This document shows, piece by piece, positions 26,103 to 35,955 of a stretch of 64,000 nt of DNA. Numbering within the stretch: position 1 is the stretch's first letter; every line of letters begins with the position of its first letter. The position numbers and the translations under genes were made by a program. The DNA comes from Nostoc sp. WHI (lineage in GTDB: Bacteria > Cyanobacteriota > Cyanobacteriia > Cyanobacteriales > Nostocaceae): assembly GCF_015714725.1 (NCBI RefSeq), contig NZ_WBKM01000005.1, positions 1-64,000 of the forward strand, written 5' to 3'. The notes below the pieces were generated by a model, which had not been told where the DNA came from, made no database searches, and saw only the letters and a program-made list of their open reading frames with translations.

Positions 26103-29100
26103 ATGGAAGAAATTTTAATTAGCTCTACTCAGTCTGTTGATAATTTTTTGGCTTTAACTGAGCAGGAGCAACATAAAATATTGGTGGAATGGAATGATAC
26201 AACGGTCGATTATCCCAAGCATCTATGTATACATCAGTTATTTGAAGCACAAGTAGAAAAAAATCCAGACAGTATCGCTGTTGTCTTTAAGGAAGAACAA
26301 CTAACTTACCAAGAGTTGAACCACCGAGCCAATCAACTAGCACATTATCTGCGTTCGCTTGGTGTAGAGACAGAGGTACTGGTAGGCATTTGCGTTGAGC
26401 GCTCCTGGGAAATGGTAGTAGGATTTCTGGGCATTCTCAAGGCGGGTGGAGCTTATGTGCCGCTAGATCCAATGTATCCCAAAGAGCGTTTAAACTTCAT
26501 GCTCTCAGATTCACAAGTGCAGGTGTTGTTGACACAGCAAAAGTTCGTTGAAGGGTTTACTGGTAGCGGGGCGAAAGTGGTTTGTCTGGATACTGGCTGG
26601 GAATCGATTAACCAACACAGCCAAGAGAATGCTACTAGCAACGTCACGGCTGATAACCTGGCTTACGTTATCTACACCTCTGGTTCTACAGGAACACCAA
26701 AGGGAGTAGCGGTACCACATCGGGCTGTGAATCGGCTAGTATGCAACACCAACTACGTGAAGTTTGTTTATAGCGATTGCGTTGCTCAAGCCTCAAATAC
26801 TTCATTTGACGCAGCTACATTTGAAATCTGGGGTTCTTTCCTGCACGGGGCTAGGCTGGTGATAATTCCTCAAGATGTTGTGCTTTCGCCGCAGAAGTTT
26901 GCAGCATACATCTGTGAACAAGGGATTAGCGTATTATTTTTGACTACAGCCTTATTTAATCAGTTAGCGAGCATTGTCCCTGAAGCATTTAAAGACTTGC
27001 GTCACTTACTAATTGGAGGCGATACTCTTGATCCCAAATCTGTTAAAGCAGTTCTTAAGAATGGGGCACCACAGCGATTACTGAATGCTTATGGGCCAAC
27101 TGAGAGTACAACATTTGCTTGTTGGTATCTAGTGCAAGATATTCCCGAAGGGGCAACAAATGTGCCGATTGGTCGCCCAATCTCCAATACACAAATCTAC
27201 ATACTGAACTCCAAACTTCAACCAGTTCCGATTGGTACTCCTGGTGAATTGTATATTGGTGGCGACGGATTGGCCAGAGGCTATCTGAACCGCCCAGAGT
27301 TAACTATTGAAAAATTTATACCTAATCCCTTTGCTAGCGGGACGAAGTTTTACAAGACTGGTGATTTAGCCCGGTTCTTACCAGATGGCAATATTGAGTT
27401 TATTGGGCGAATCGATAATCAGGTGAAGATTCGCGGCTTTCGCATTGAACTAGGAGAAATTGAGGCGCTTTTGAGTCAACATGCGGATGTACAGCAGGCT
27501 GTGGTTATCGCTCGTGAAGACATCCCTGGCGATCAGCGTCTTGTTGCATATCTTGTTCCTAAGCAAAAAGTTGATCTGAGCGTCACTACTATAAAACGCT
27601 TTCTTCAAGAAAAACTGCCCCACTACATGATGCCAGCAGTTTTTGTGATTCTCGACTCCTTGCCCCTTACTCCCAATGGTAAAGTTGATCGGCGGAATCT
27701 TCCAGCCTGCGATCGCACCCGCCCCGATCTTGAAGAAAGCTTTGTTGCACCTCGTAACCCAATTGAGAAAAAGTTAGCTGCGATTTGGACTGAATTACTA
27801 GGGCTTGATCTGATTGGAATCAATGATAATTTTTTCTATCTGGGTGGACATTCGCTAATTGCAACTCAGATGCTTTCTCGCGTGCGCGAAGTTTTCCCAG
27901 TCGAGTTATCCTTTGGGCAAATCTTTGAAAACCCCACGATCGCAAGTTTAGCTCAACTGCTCACCCAAGGTAATCAAGAACGACAGGGGCAACGTCTGGC
28001 CATAAAAAGAATTCCCCATGAAGGACTATTGCCAGTTTCCTTTGCTCAAGAGCGAGTGTACTTCATCCAGCAATTAGCGCCGGAAAATAGTGCTTATCAA
28101 TTCCAGGCAAAGATGCAATTTCGAGGTCGGCTTGATGTCACAGTCTTAGAACAGTGTCTTGATGAGATTGTGCAGCGTCATGAAATCTTCCGCACGACTT
28201 ATCCGGCGGTAAATGGTAAGTTATTTCAGGTCATTAACCCGCACCAACCAATCAGTTTTAAAGTAATTGACCTCCAGGCATTCCCGGAATCTGAACAAGA
28301 AGCCGAGGCTCAAAAGCTATGTGAGGCAGAAGTGCAGCAGCCCTTCGATATGAATCAGCTACCCCTGGTGAGGTGGGTTTTATTAAAGTTGAGTGAACAA
28401 GAACATCAATTGATTCACATTGAGCATCACATGGCTCATGATGGTTGGTCATTCAATGTGTTTTTGGGTGAGTTGCTGGAACTTTATCCAGCCTTCTGTG
28501 CGGGTAAACCCTCCCCACTAACTGAACCAAGGTTGCAGTTTGCAGACTTTGCCCATTGGCAGCGTGAATGGGTGAACACCGCAGAAGCTCAAGCCCAATT
28601 AACCTATTGGCAGCAAAAGTTATCAGGTAGTTCGCCGTTGTTAGAATTACCCTACGATCGCCCGCGACCGACAGAGCAAACTTATAATGGCGATCAAATT
28701 AGGGTGGAACTTCCCATCGACTTGTGTGAATCTCTCAGACTTCTCAGCCGTCGAGAAGGTGTCACCTTATTTATGACGATGCTGGGAGCAATTCTGGTAA
28801 TATTGCACCGATACACTGGACAGGACGACCTAAGCGTCGGGGCTGCTGTTGCCAATCGGCGGATGCAGGAGGTAGAAAAGTTAATTGGCATGATCGTCAA
28901 TAACCTGGTTTTACGCACCGATTTGTCTGGCAATCCCACGTTTCGGGAATTACTCGGTCGAGTGCGTCAAGTGACTCTGGAAGCATATAGCAACGAAGAC
29001 TTACCCTTTGATAAGGTGGTGGAGGTTCTCAAGCCAATACGGAATTTGAGTCACAATCCTCTGTTTCAAGTAATGTTCAGCTTCCACGATTCCCCCATGC

Positions 29101-32100
29101 CAGACTTGAGTCTCCCAGGCTTGGACATCAGCTTGCATGAACCCATCAGCAATAAATCAGCAAAGTTTGATCTGGATCTCCTGGTTATACCGCGTTCTGA
29201 GCAACGTGTGCAGAACGGTTCTAAAACGGGAGCGAAGGGAATCACGCTAGTTTTAGAATACAACAGCGACCTCTTTGATGCTGCCACAATCCAACGAATG
29301 CTAGAGCAGTATCAAACTTTACTAGAAGGGATTGTTACTAACCCAGAGCAGCGAGTTTTTGAATTACCACTGTTAACGCAGACTCAGCAGCAATTATTGG
29401 TAGAGTGGAATCAGACTCACAAAGAGTATCCGGCTAAAGAGTGTATCCATAAGTTATTTGCGGCTCAAGTAAAGTTAACTCCCGATGCTGTAGCTATTCA
29501 GCAAGAAGGTCAACAGCTAACTTACCGCGAATTGAGCGATCGCGCCAATCAAATAGCACATTATTTGCAAAGTTTGGGAGTCAAACCAGAAACCCTGGTT
29601 GGTATCTGCGTTGACCGTTCTCTAGAGATGATTGTCGGCTTACTCGGCATTCTCAAAGCGGGGGGTGCATACATTCCCCTTGACCCTGCTTATCCAAAAG
29701 AGCGACTGGCCGACATTCTTGCAGATACGCAACTGAGCATTCTGCTGACTCAAGAAAGATTCCAGTCAAAACTACCAGATTATGCTGGAAAAACGATCTG
29801 TTTAGATAGAGATTGGTTACAAATTGCTCAACACAGCAGAGCTAACCCGACTACCGAAGTTCAGCCCTATAACCTCGCCTACATTATTTATACCTCTGGT
29901 TCCACAGGCAAACCCAAAGGAGTGATGATTGAACATCAGTCATTGACGAATTTTGTCATGAGCGCCACCCATGAATATGGAATTAGTGCAAGCGATCGCA
30001 TTCTACAATTTGCGTCTATCTGTTTTGATGCATCGATTGAAGAGATATTACCTTGTCTTTCAGTCGGTGCAACATTAGTACTGCGAACCGAACAGATGTT
30101 GCACTCCAGCAACGAATTTTGGCGGTATTGCCGAGAATGGCAGTTAACTGTGTTGGATCTTCCCACAGCGTACTGGCATCAGTTAGTAGCGGAACTTACC
30201 TCTGAAGACACCCGAATTCCCGAAAGTCTCAGAATAGTGATTATAGGGGGAGAAGAAGCGCAACTGTCAAAAGTGAAGCACTGGCACAATAGTATTGCTC
30301 ATTTGCCCAATCCACCTGAATTACTTAATAGTTACGGGCCAACAGAAGCAACGATTATAACCACCTTAGATCGCTTAACCCCAGCAGCTACCTCTGTTGC
30401 AATTGGACGACCGATCAGCAATGCTCAAGTTTATATTCTGGATCAATATCTGCAACCAGTGCCTATAGGAGTTCCCGGAGAACTGCACATTGGCGGAGCC
30501 GGATTAGCCAGAGGGTATTGGCTACGTTCTGAACTCACAGATCAGAAATTTATCCAAACTCTAAAATTTGATCGCCTTTATAAAACAGGGGACATAGCAC
30601 GATTTCGTGCAGATGGCAAGCTGGAATACCTCGGTCGGGTTGACGAGCAGGTGAAGATTCGGGGCTTCCGCATTGAGTTGGGAGAAATCGAAACGGTTCT
30701 GAGACAACACCCACAGGTGTTTCAAGCTGTCGTCATGGCTCGTGAAGACATTGCCGGACAAAAGCGGCTTGTGGCTTATGTTGTTCCGCACCAGCCACAA
30801 CCAAACGCCAATGAACTGCGACATTTCCTAAAGCAGAAGTTGCCTAATTATATGGTACCTTCAGCGATCGCACTGTTGAAAATGCTGCCGATGACTCCGA
30901 ATCAGAAGGTAGATTACCGCACCCTACCAGCCCCCGATTTCTCTCAAAGTGCAGAAGATAATTTTGCTGCACCCCAGACCCCTACAGAAGAGAGATTAGC
31001 GGCGATCTGGTCGGAAATATTAAGATTAAAACAAGTCGGCATTCATGATAACTTCTTTGAATTGGGCGGCGACTCCATCCTCAGCATTCAGGTAATTTCC
31101 CGTGCAAATCAGGCGGGTATTCAAATTGCCCCTAAACAGCTATTTCAGTACCAAACCATTGCTGAGTTAGCTGCCGTGGCAGGAATTATTCGTCAAGTTA
31201 TAGCCGAACAAGGGTTAGTAACTGGCTCAGTGGCGCTGATACCCATCCAACAGTGGTTTTTCGAGCAGAAATTGCCCAAACCTGATTACTTTAACCAGTC
31301 AGCCTTGCTGGAAGTGCCGGCAGATTTGCAACCAGAGCTATTACAGCAAGTCGTGCAACAATTATTAGTGCATCATGATGCTCTGCGATCGCAATTTGTT
31401 CAACAAGGAGAAAACTGGCAGCAGATTAATTACGAATTACGAATTACGAATTACGAATTATTTAGCGTCATTAATTTGTCGCACCTGTCGCCAGAAAAAC
31501 AACAAACAGCAATGAAAGCGGCGGATGCTGAACTCCAAGCTAGTTTGAATTTATCTACTGGGGCGATCGCACGAGTTGCACTGTTTCAATTAGGCAATAA
31601 TCAATTTGGTCGGTTACTGTTCATCATCCATCACTTAGCAGTAGATGCCATTTCGTGGCGGATTTTGCTCGAAGATTTAGCTACTGGTTATCAGCAAATC
31701 AGCCGTGGCCAAGCTATTAAATTACCACCTAAGACAACCTCCTTTCAATATTGGAGCGATCGCCTGAGAGAATACGCGCAATCAAAGGCGATATCAGATG
31801 AGTTGAATTACTGGCTAAATGAGTCTATTTTAAAAGTTACCTCGTTGCCAGTAGACAAGCCTTCAGGTAAAGAAAATAACACCATAGCTTCAGCCGCTTC
31901 TGTGTCACTTTCTTTAAATGCAGAACATACCCGCGCCCTCTTGCAGGATGTACCCTCTGCCTACAACACTCAAATTAATGATGTGCTGTTGACTGCCCTA
32001 GTGCAAAGCTTTGCCCAATGGACGGGAGAACGTTCTTTGCTTGTTGATTTAGAGGGACATGGACGAGAAGACTTGTTTGAAGATGTGGATTTGTCACGAA

Positions 32101-32657
32101 CTGTAGGCTGGTTTACTACCTTATTCCCCGTTCATTTGCAGCTAGAAGAAGTTGAGCATCTAGGAGAGGTTTTAAAGTTAGTTAAAGAACAACTGCGGCG
32201 CATCCCCAACCGAGGCATTGGCTATGGTGTATTGCGATATTTGCAGCAGGATGACAGTACACGCAAAAAGCTACAAAGTTTCCCTCAAGCGGAAGTAAGT
32301 TTTAACTACCTTGGTCAGTTCGATCAGGTGCTTAGGGCATCTGCTGCGTTGGGTTTGGCTCAAGAATTCAAAGCTGAACAGAGTTTACTTAATCAGCGCA
32401 GCCACCTGTTAGGAGTAAGCGGATTTATTCGTGCAGGAAGGCTGGAAATGACTTGGGCTTATAGCGAGAAAGTTCATCAACGAGACACCATTCAGGGTTT
32501 AGCCTTTGGGTTTATGGAGGCATTGCGATCGCTTATTGCCCACTGTCAATCAAAAGAGTCTCAAGATTATACACCTTCTGACTTTTCGGCTGCCAAACTC
32601 AATCAAAAACAGCTTGACAAATTCATTACCAAAATCAACAAAGACAAGAAGAAGTAG
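26103..32657 (+). CDS. apnA: Anabaenopeptin synthetase ApnA/AptA: A-PCP-C-A-PCP-E
   Basis: A 2184-aa loading NRPS that begins directly with an A domain. Order: A1 (YTSGSTGTPKG near residue 193, NGKVDRR near 523), PCP1 (near 580), C (HHMAHDGWS near 775), A2 (YTSGSTGKPKG near 1264; unusual A10 NQKVDYR near 1600), PCP2 of the LGGDS type usual before E domains (near 1654), and E (HHLAVDAISW near 1843; FNYLGQFD near 2075). A1 pocket D-A-F-F-L-G-A-T-F suggests Ile/Val. A2 pocket D-A-E-D-I-G-S-I-I has two acidic residues suited to a basic side chain such as Lys. A starter residue plus D-Lys is what anabaenopeptins need (exocyclic residue, ureido bond, D-Lys). An ATTACGA tandem repeat lies in frame in the E domain. 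First of four co-directional genes. Confidence 0.9.
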   Translation: MEEILISSTQSVDNFLALTEQEQHKILVEWNDTTVDYPKHLCIHQLFEAQVEKNPDSIAVVFKEEQLTYQELNHRANQLAHYLRSLGVETEVLVGICVERSWEMVVGFLGILKAGGAYVPLDPMYPKERLNFMLSDSQVQVLLTQQKFVEGFTGSGAKVVCLDTGWESINQHSQENATSNVTADNLAYVIYTSGSTGTPKGVAVPHRAVNRLVCNTNYVKFVYSDCVAQASNTSFDAATFEIWGSFLHGARLVIIPQDVVLSPQKFAAYICEQGISVLFLTTALFNQLASIVPEAFKDLRHLLIGGDTLDPKSVKAVLKNGAPQRLLNAYGPTESTTFACWYLVQDIPEGATNVPIGRPISNTQIYILNSKLQPVPIGTPGELYIGGDGLARGYLNRPELTIEKFIPNPFASGTKFYKTGDLARFLPDGNIEFIGRIDNQVKIRGFRIELGEIEALLSQHADVQQAVVIAREDIPGDQRLVAYLVPKQKVDLSVTTIKRFLQEKLPHYMMPAVFVILDSLPLTPNGKVDRRNLPACDRTRPDLEESFVAPRNPIEKKLAAIWTELLGLDLIGINDNFFYLGGHSLIATQMLSRVREVFPVELSFGQIFENPTIASLAQLLTQGNQERQGQRLAIKRIPHEGLLPVSFAQERVYFIQQLAPENSAYQFQAKMQFRGRLDVTVLEQCLDEIVQRHEIFRTTYPAVNGKLFQVINPHQPISFKVIDLQAFPESEQEAEAQKLCEAEVQQPFDMNQLPLVRWVLLKLSEQEHQLIHIEHHMAHDGWSFNVFLGELLELYPAFCAGKPSPLTEPRLQFADFAHWQREWVNTAEAQAQLTYWQQKLSGSSPLLELPYDRPRPTEQTYNGDQIRVELPIDLCESLRLLSRREGVTLFMTMLGAILVILHRYTGQDDLSVGAAVANRRMQEVEKLIGMIVNNLVLRTDLSGNPTFRELLGRVRQVTLEAYSNEDLPFDKVVEVLKPIRNLSHNPLFQVMFSFHDSPMPDLSLPGLDISLHEPISNKSAKFDLDLLVIPRSEQRVQNGSKTGAKGITLVLEYNSDLFDAATIQRMLEQYQTLLEGIVTNPEQRVFELPLLTQTQQQLLVEWNQTHKEYPAKECIHKLFAAQVKLTPDAVAIQQEGQQLTYRELSDRANQIAHYLQSLGVKPETLVGICVDRSLEMIVGLLGILKAGGAYIPLDPAYPKERLADILADTQLSILLTQERFQSKLPDYAGKTICLDRDWLQIAQHSRANPTTEVQPYNLAYIIYTSGSTGKPKGVMIEHQSLTNFVMSATHEYGISASDRILQFASICFDASIEEILPCLSVGATLVLRTEQMLHSSNEFWRYCREWQLTVLDLPTAYWHQLVAELTSEDTRIPESLRIVIIGGEEAQLSKVKHWHNSIAHLPNPPELLNSYGPTEATIITTLDRLTPAATSVAIGRPISNAQVYILDQYLQPVPIGVPGELHIGGAGLARGYWLRSELTDQKFIQTLKFDRLYKTGDIARFRADGKLEYLGRVDEQVKIRGFRIELGEIETVLRQHPQVFQAVVMAREDIAGQKRLVAYVVPHQPQPNANELRHFLKQKLPNYMVPSAIALLKMLPMTPNQKVDYRTLPAPDFSQSAEDNFAAPQTPTEERLAAIWSEILRLKQVGIHDNFFELGGDSILSIQVISRANQAGIQIAPKQLFQYQTIAELAAVAGIIRQVIAEQGLVTGSVALIPIQQWFFEQKLPKPDYFNQSALLEVPADLQPELLQQVVQQLLVHHDALRSQFVQQGENWQQINYELRITNYELFSVINLSHLSPEKQQTAMKAADAELQASLNLSTGAIARVALFQLGNNQFGRLLFIIHHLAVDAISWRILLEDLATGYQQISRGQAIKLPPKTTSFQYWSDRLREYAQSKAISDELNYWLNESILKVTSLPVDKPSGKENNTIASAASVSLSLNAEHTRALLQDVPSAYNTQINDVLLTALVQSFAQWTGERSLLVDLEGHGREDLFEDVDLSRTVGWFTTLFPVHLQLEEVEHLGEVLKLVKEQLRRIPNRGIGYGVLRYLQQDDSTRKKLQSFPQAEVSFNYLGQFDQVLRASAALGLAQEFKAEQSLLNQRSHLLGVSGFIRAGRLEMTWAYSEKVHQRDTIQGLAFGFMEALRSLIAHCQSKESQDYTPSDFSAAKLNQKQLDKFITKINKDKKK
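31429..31460. repeat. Heptameric tandem repeat (ATTACGA)x4 inside apnA E domain
   Basis: Four perfect ATTACGA units plus ATTA encode YELRITNYEL in the epimerisation domain, between the residues that align to 'WQQ' and 'NLSH' of relatives. The same unit forms the intergenic repeat at 61719-61756. Confidence 0.9.
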
Positions 32658-32661
32658 TTTG

Positions 32662-35600
32662 ATGAACAATATCGAAGACCTTTATGAACTTTCGCCCATG
32701 CAGCAGGGGATGCTGTTTCATACCCTTTATGCGCCAGAATCGGAAGTTTATTTTGAGCAGTTGCTTTGCATCCTCCAAGGAGAATTAAATTTTCCTGTGT
32801 TTGTCCAAGCTTGGCAGCAGGTTGTGTCGCGACACCCAGTTTTACGCAGTTCCTTTTATTGGGAAGAGATAGAAAAGCCCTTGCAAATGGTGAGCAAGCA
32901 AGTGGATCTCCCGTGGGAAAAACTGGACTGGCGGCATTTAACAGCCGATGAACAACAACAGTATATAGGGGATTTTTTGTCAGGCGATCGCCAAAAAAAA
33001 TTTGAACTAGATTTTGCTCCTCTAATGCGCTTCACCGTCATCCAGCTAGAGGAGCAGACTTATCAATTTATTTGGAGTCATCATCATATCCTCTTTGATG
33101 GCTGGTCGATGCAGATTATCCTCAAAGAAGTTTTAGCTTTTTATGAAGCACATCAACGAGGCGAACATTTACGCCTGATACCCTCTTGCCCCTATCGAGA
33201 ATATATTAATTGGTTACAGCAACAGGATATTACTCAAGCAGAGAAATTCTGGCAACAAACCCTCCACGGTTTCGGGCTTCCTACCCCTTTAATAGGCAAC
33301 AGGGAACAAGAACAAGAAATATATAATGAGCAAACTTTTCAATTATCTCAAACAATAACTGACAAACTGCAATATGCGGCGCGACAACACCATTTAACTT
33401 TGAATAATTTGGTGCAAGGAGCATGGGCACTGCTACTTTCTCGCTACAGTGGAGAAAGCGATGTGGTTTTTGGTGCAACTGTATCTGGTCGTCCAGCAAC
33501 GCTTGTGGGAGTAGATTCGATGGTGGGGTTACTAATCAACACTCTCCCCATTCGGGTACAAATTACAGCAAACACGGAATTATTATCCTGGCTTAAGCAA
33601 TTACAAACGCAAGCATTTGAACAGGAACAGTATAGTTATTATTCCCTGGCGGAAATTCAGCGTTTGAGTAATGTTCCCCCAGGAATGCCCTTGTTTGAGA
33701 GCCTTTTAGTGTTTGAGAATTATCCGCTAGATTCTGCTGAACAGAAAACCAAAAAAACTTTAGAAATTAGTCATCTTCGTTGTTTTGAACGCACGAATTA
33801 TCCGCTAACGGTTGTACTTAATCCTAAATCACAATTGTCTGGCAGGATTGTCTATGATGCCAGTCGTTTTGAGCAAGAGACAATTGTCCGCATGATTGGA
33901 CATTTCCAAACATTGCTAACAGGAATGGCAACCAATCTACAACAAAACATTTCCCAATTATCCCTGCTAACTACAGCCGAAGAAGAAGAATTAATTTTAC
34001 AAGAAAATAATCAAAATATAGATTCTATTTATTACAAATGTATTCATAGTTTATTTGAAGAACAGGTAGAAAAAACCCCTGATGCAGTAGCAGTTGTATA
34101 TAAAAAACAACACCTAACTTATCGTGAGTTGAATAACCGCGCCAATCAATTAGCTCATTATTTACAAGCGCTGGGAGTTAAACCCGAAGTCCGGGTGGGA
34201 ATTTGTGTAGAGCGTTCGTCGGAGACGTTGCCGGAGGCATCGCTTTTAATGGTAATAGGAATACTCGCTATTCTTAAAGCGGGCGGGGCTTATGTTCCGC
34301 TAGATCCAGCTTATCCTTCAGAAAGACTGGCGTTCATGGTGGAAGATGTACAAACATCGATCTTACTAACACAAAATCATTTCCAAGATAGACTCCCACT
34401 CAATAATCAAACCGTGGTAAATCTTGATTCAGATTGGGAAATAATTGCCCAATATAAAGAAGACAATTTACTCAGTGAAGTTAATCCAGAAAACTTAGCT
34501 TATATCATTTATACCTCTGGCACGACGGGAACACCAAAGGGAACAGAAGTTCCTCATCGTAGCATTATTGGTTTTATGTTTGGGGTTGATTATATTCACC
34601 TTGATGCAGAGCAGATTTGGCTACAACATTCATCGATTTCTTGGGATGCACTAACCCTAGAACTTTGGCCACCCTTGCTTTACGGTGGGCGTTGTGTGCT
34701 TTACCCAGGCAAAATTCCCACACCTGGAGACTTAAGTCGCATCATCCAAGAACAAGGGGTTAACATCCTGTTTTTGACTACAGCCCTATTTAATCTCATG
34801 ATTGACACCATGCCACAAGGATTGTTAGGGGTAAAACAACTGTTATTTGGGGGAGAGTCCGTTTCTGTAGATCATGTTCGTCGCGCCTTAGAACTATTGC
34901 CTGGAACGCAATTAATTCATGCTTATGGCCCTTCAGAATGTACAGTTTTTACCTGTTGTTATCCAATTCCTCAACAAATTGATCACAATATCCATTCAAT
35001 TCCCATTGGAAAACCCATCGGTGACAGAAAAGTTTATCTACTAGATAAAGATTTACACAGAGTTCCGATTGGTGTTCCTGGTGAACTTTATGTGGGTGGG
35101 GCGAGTGTTGCTAGAGGTTACTTAAATCAACCAACATTAACCAGTGAAAAATTTCTTCCTAATCCTTTTTTTGAGGGCGATACACTTTACAAAACTGGAG
35201 ATTTAGTCCGCCGCCTTTCTGATGGGAACCTGGAATTTCTAGGGCGAATTGATACACAAGTGAAAATTCGCGGTTTCCGCATTGAATTAGGAGAAGTTGA
35301 GGCAGTTTTAAATCAACACTCTGACATAAAGCAAGTTGTAGTTATTGTGCGGGAAGATGAGCCTGGGAACAAGTATTTAGTTGCCTATCTCATTGCTAAA
35401 GATAATCCACTAACTCCTAGCAGTCTGCGAAACTTCCTCAAGACAAAGCTGCCTGACTACATGATTCCCGCCGCTTTCGTATTTCTAGAAGCATTTATCC
35501 TAACGCCTAATGGTAAAATCAATCGCCGTGTTTTGCCTGCTCCAGATGCTGACCAAAGAAATCTAGAGGTTGATTTTGTTGCTCCCCGCACGCCTACCGA

Positions 35601-35901
35601 ACAAGAATTAGCCACAATTTGGGCTGAAGTTCTCAAATTAAAACAGGTGGGAATTCACGATAATTTTTTCGAGTTGGGGGGTCATTCTTTACTGGCTACT
35701 CAAGTTATTTCTCGGTTAAGAGAAGCCTTTTCTCTAGATTTTTCTCTACGTTATTTGTTTGAAAATCCGACCATTGCCGAACTCGCCCAAAAAGCGATCG
35801 CTCAACAGATTGAACAAGCTGAAAATGATGCCATATCACAGATTTTAAGGGAAGTTGATCAGTTATCAGAAGAAGAAGTGGCGCAGCAATTGCTTTTTTA
35901 A
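32662..35901 (+). CDS. apnB: Anabaenopeptin synthetase ApnB/AptB: C-A-PCP
   Basis: The ATG at 32662, 4 bp after the apnA stop, is chosen; an in-frame start at 32506 overlaps apnA. The 1079-aa product has a C domain opening with YELSPMQQGMLFHTL (the type expected to accept a D-residue donor from an E domain; HHHILFDGWS near 140), an A domain (unusual A3 YTSGTTGTPKG near 618; SWDALTLELW in place of the usual SFDA), NGKINRR near 950 and PCP (near 1006). Pocket D-A-L-F-L-G-A-V-F suggests an aliphatic residue (Val/Ile/Leu), matching position 3 of anabaenopeptins. A 24-bp element split a HIP1 site in frame at 34215-34238, adding eight residues after 'ICVERS'. Confidence 0.9.
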   Translation: MNNIEDLYELSPMQQGMLFHTLYAPESEVYFEQLLCILQGELNFPVFVQAWQQVVSRHPVLRSSFYWEEIEKPLQMVSKQVDLPWEKLDWRHLTADEQQQYIGDFLSGDRQKKFELDFAPLMRFTVIQLEEQTYQFIWSHHHILFDGWSMQIILKEVLAFYEAHQRGEHLRLIPSCPYREYINWLQQQDITQAEKFWQQTLHGFGLPTPLIGNREQEQEIYNEQTFQLSQTITDKLQYAARQHHLTLNNLVQGAWALLLSRYSGESDVVFGATVSGRPATLVGVDSMVGLLINTLPIRVQITANTELLSWLKQLQTQAFEQEQYSYYSLAEIQRLSNVPPGMPLFESLLVFENYPLDSAEQKTKKTLEISHLRCFERTNYPLTVVLNPKSQLSGRIVYDASRFEQETIVRMIGHFQTLLTGMATNLQQNISQLSLLTTAEEEELILQENNQNIDSIYYKCIHSLFEEQVEKTPDAVAVVYKKQHLTYRELNNRANQLAHYLQALGVKPEVRVGICVERSSETLPEASLLMVIGILAILKAGGAYVPLDPAYPSERLAFMVEDVQTSILLTQNHFQDRLPLNNQTVVNLDSDWEIIAQYKEDNLLSEVNPENLAYIIYTSGTTGTPKGTEVPHRSIIGFMFGVDYIHLDAEQIWLQHSSISWDALTLELWPPLLYGGRCVLYPGKIPTPGDLSRIIQEQGVNILFLTTALFNLMIDTMPQGLLGVKQLLFGGESVSVDHVRRALELLPGTQLIHAYGPSECTVFTCCYPIPQQIDHNIHSIPIGKPIGDRKVYLLDKDLHRVPIGVPGELYVGGASVARGYLNQPTLTSEKFLPNPFFEGDTLYKTGDLVRRLSDGNLEFLGRIDTQVKIRGFRIELGEVEAVLNQHSDIKQVVVIVREDEPGNKYLVAYLIAKDNPLTPSSLRNFLKTKLPDYMIPAAFVFLEAFILTPNGKINRRVLPAPDADQRNLEVDFVAPRTPTEQELATIWAEVLKLKQVGIHDNFFELGGHSLLATQVISRLREAFSLDFSLRYLFENPTIAELAQKAIAQQIEQAENDAISQILREVDQLSEEEVAQQLLF
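34215..34238. repeat. 24-bp element inserted in a HIP1 octamer (in frame, apnB)
   Basis: Paralogous modules read GAGCGATCGCTTTTAA (for example at 2273). Here the text is GAGCG, 24 bp (starts TTCGTCGG, ends GGAGGC), then ATCGCTTTTAA. The insert keeps the frame and lengthens the A domain by eight residues. Confidence 0.88.
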
Positions 35902-35911
35902 AGAATTTTAT

Positions 35912-35937
35912 CACGCAGAGGCGCAGAGGCGCAGAGA
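35912..35937. repeat. GCAGAGGC-type tandem repeat between apnB and apnC
   Basis: ACGCAGAGGCGCAGAGGCGC-type direct repeats fill most of the 54-bp apnB-apnC gap. A related sequence lies near 14682. This is a common dispersed cyanobacterial repeat that here separates the two NRPS genes. Confidence 0.75.
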
Positions 35938-35955
35938 GTCAGGAGAAGTGTTATT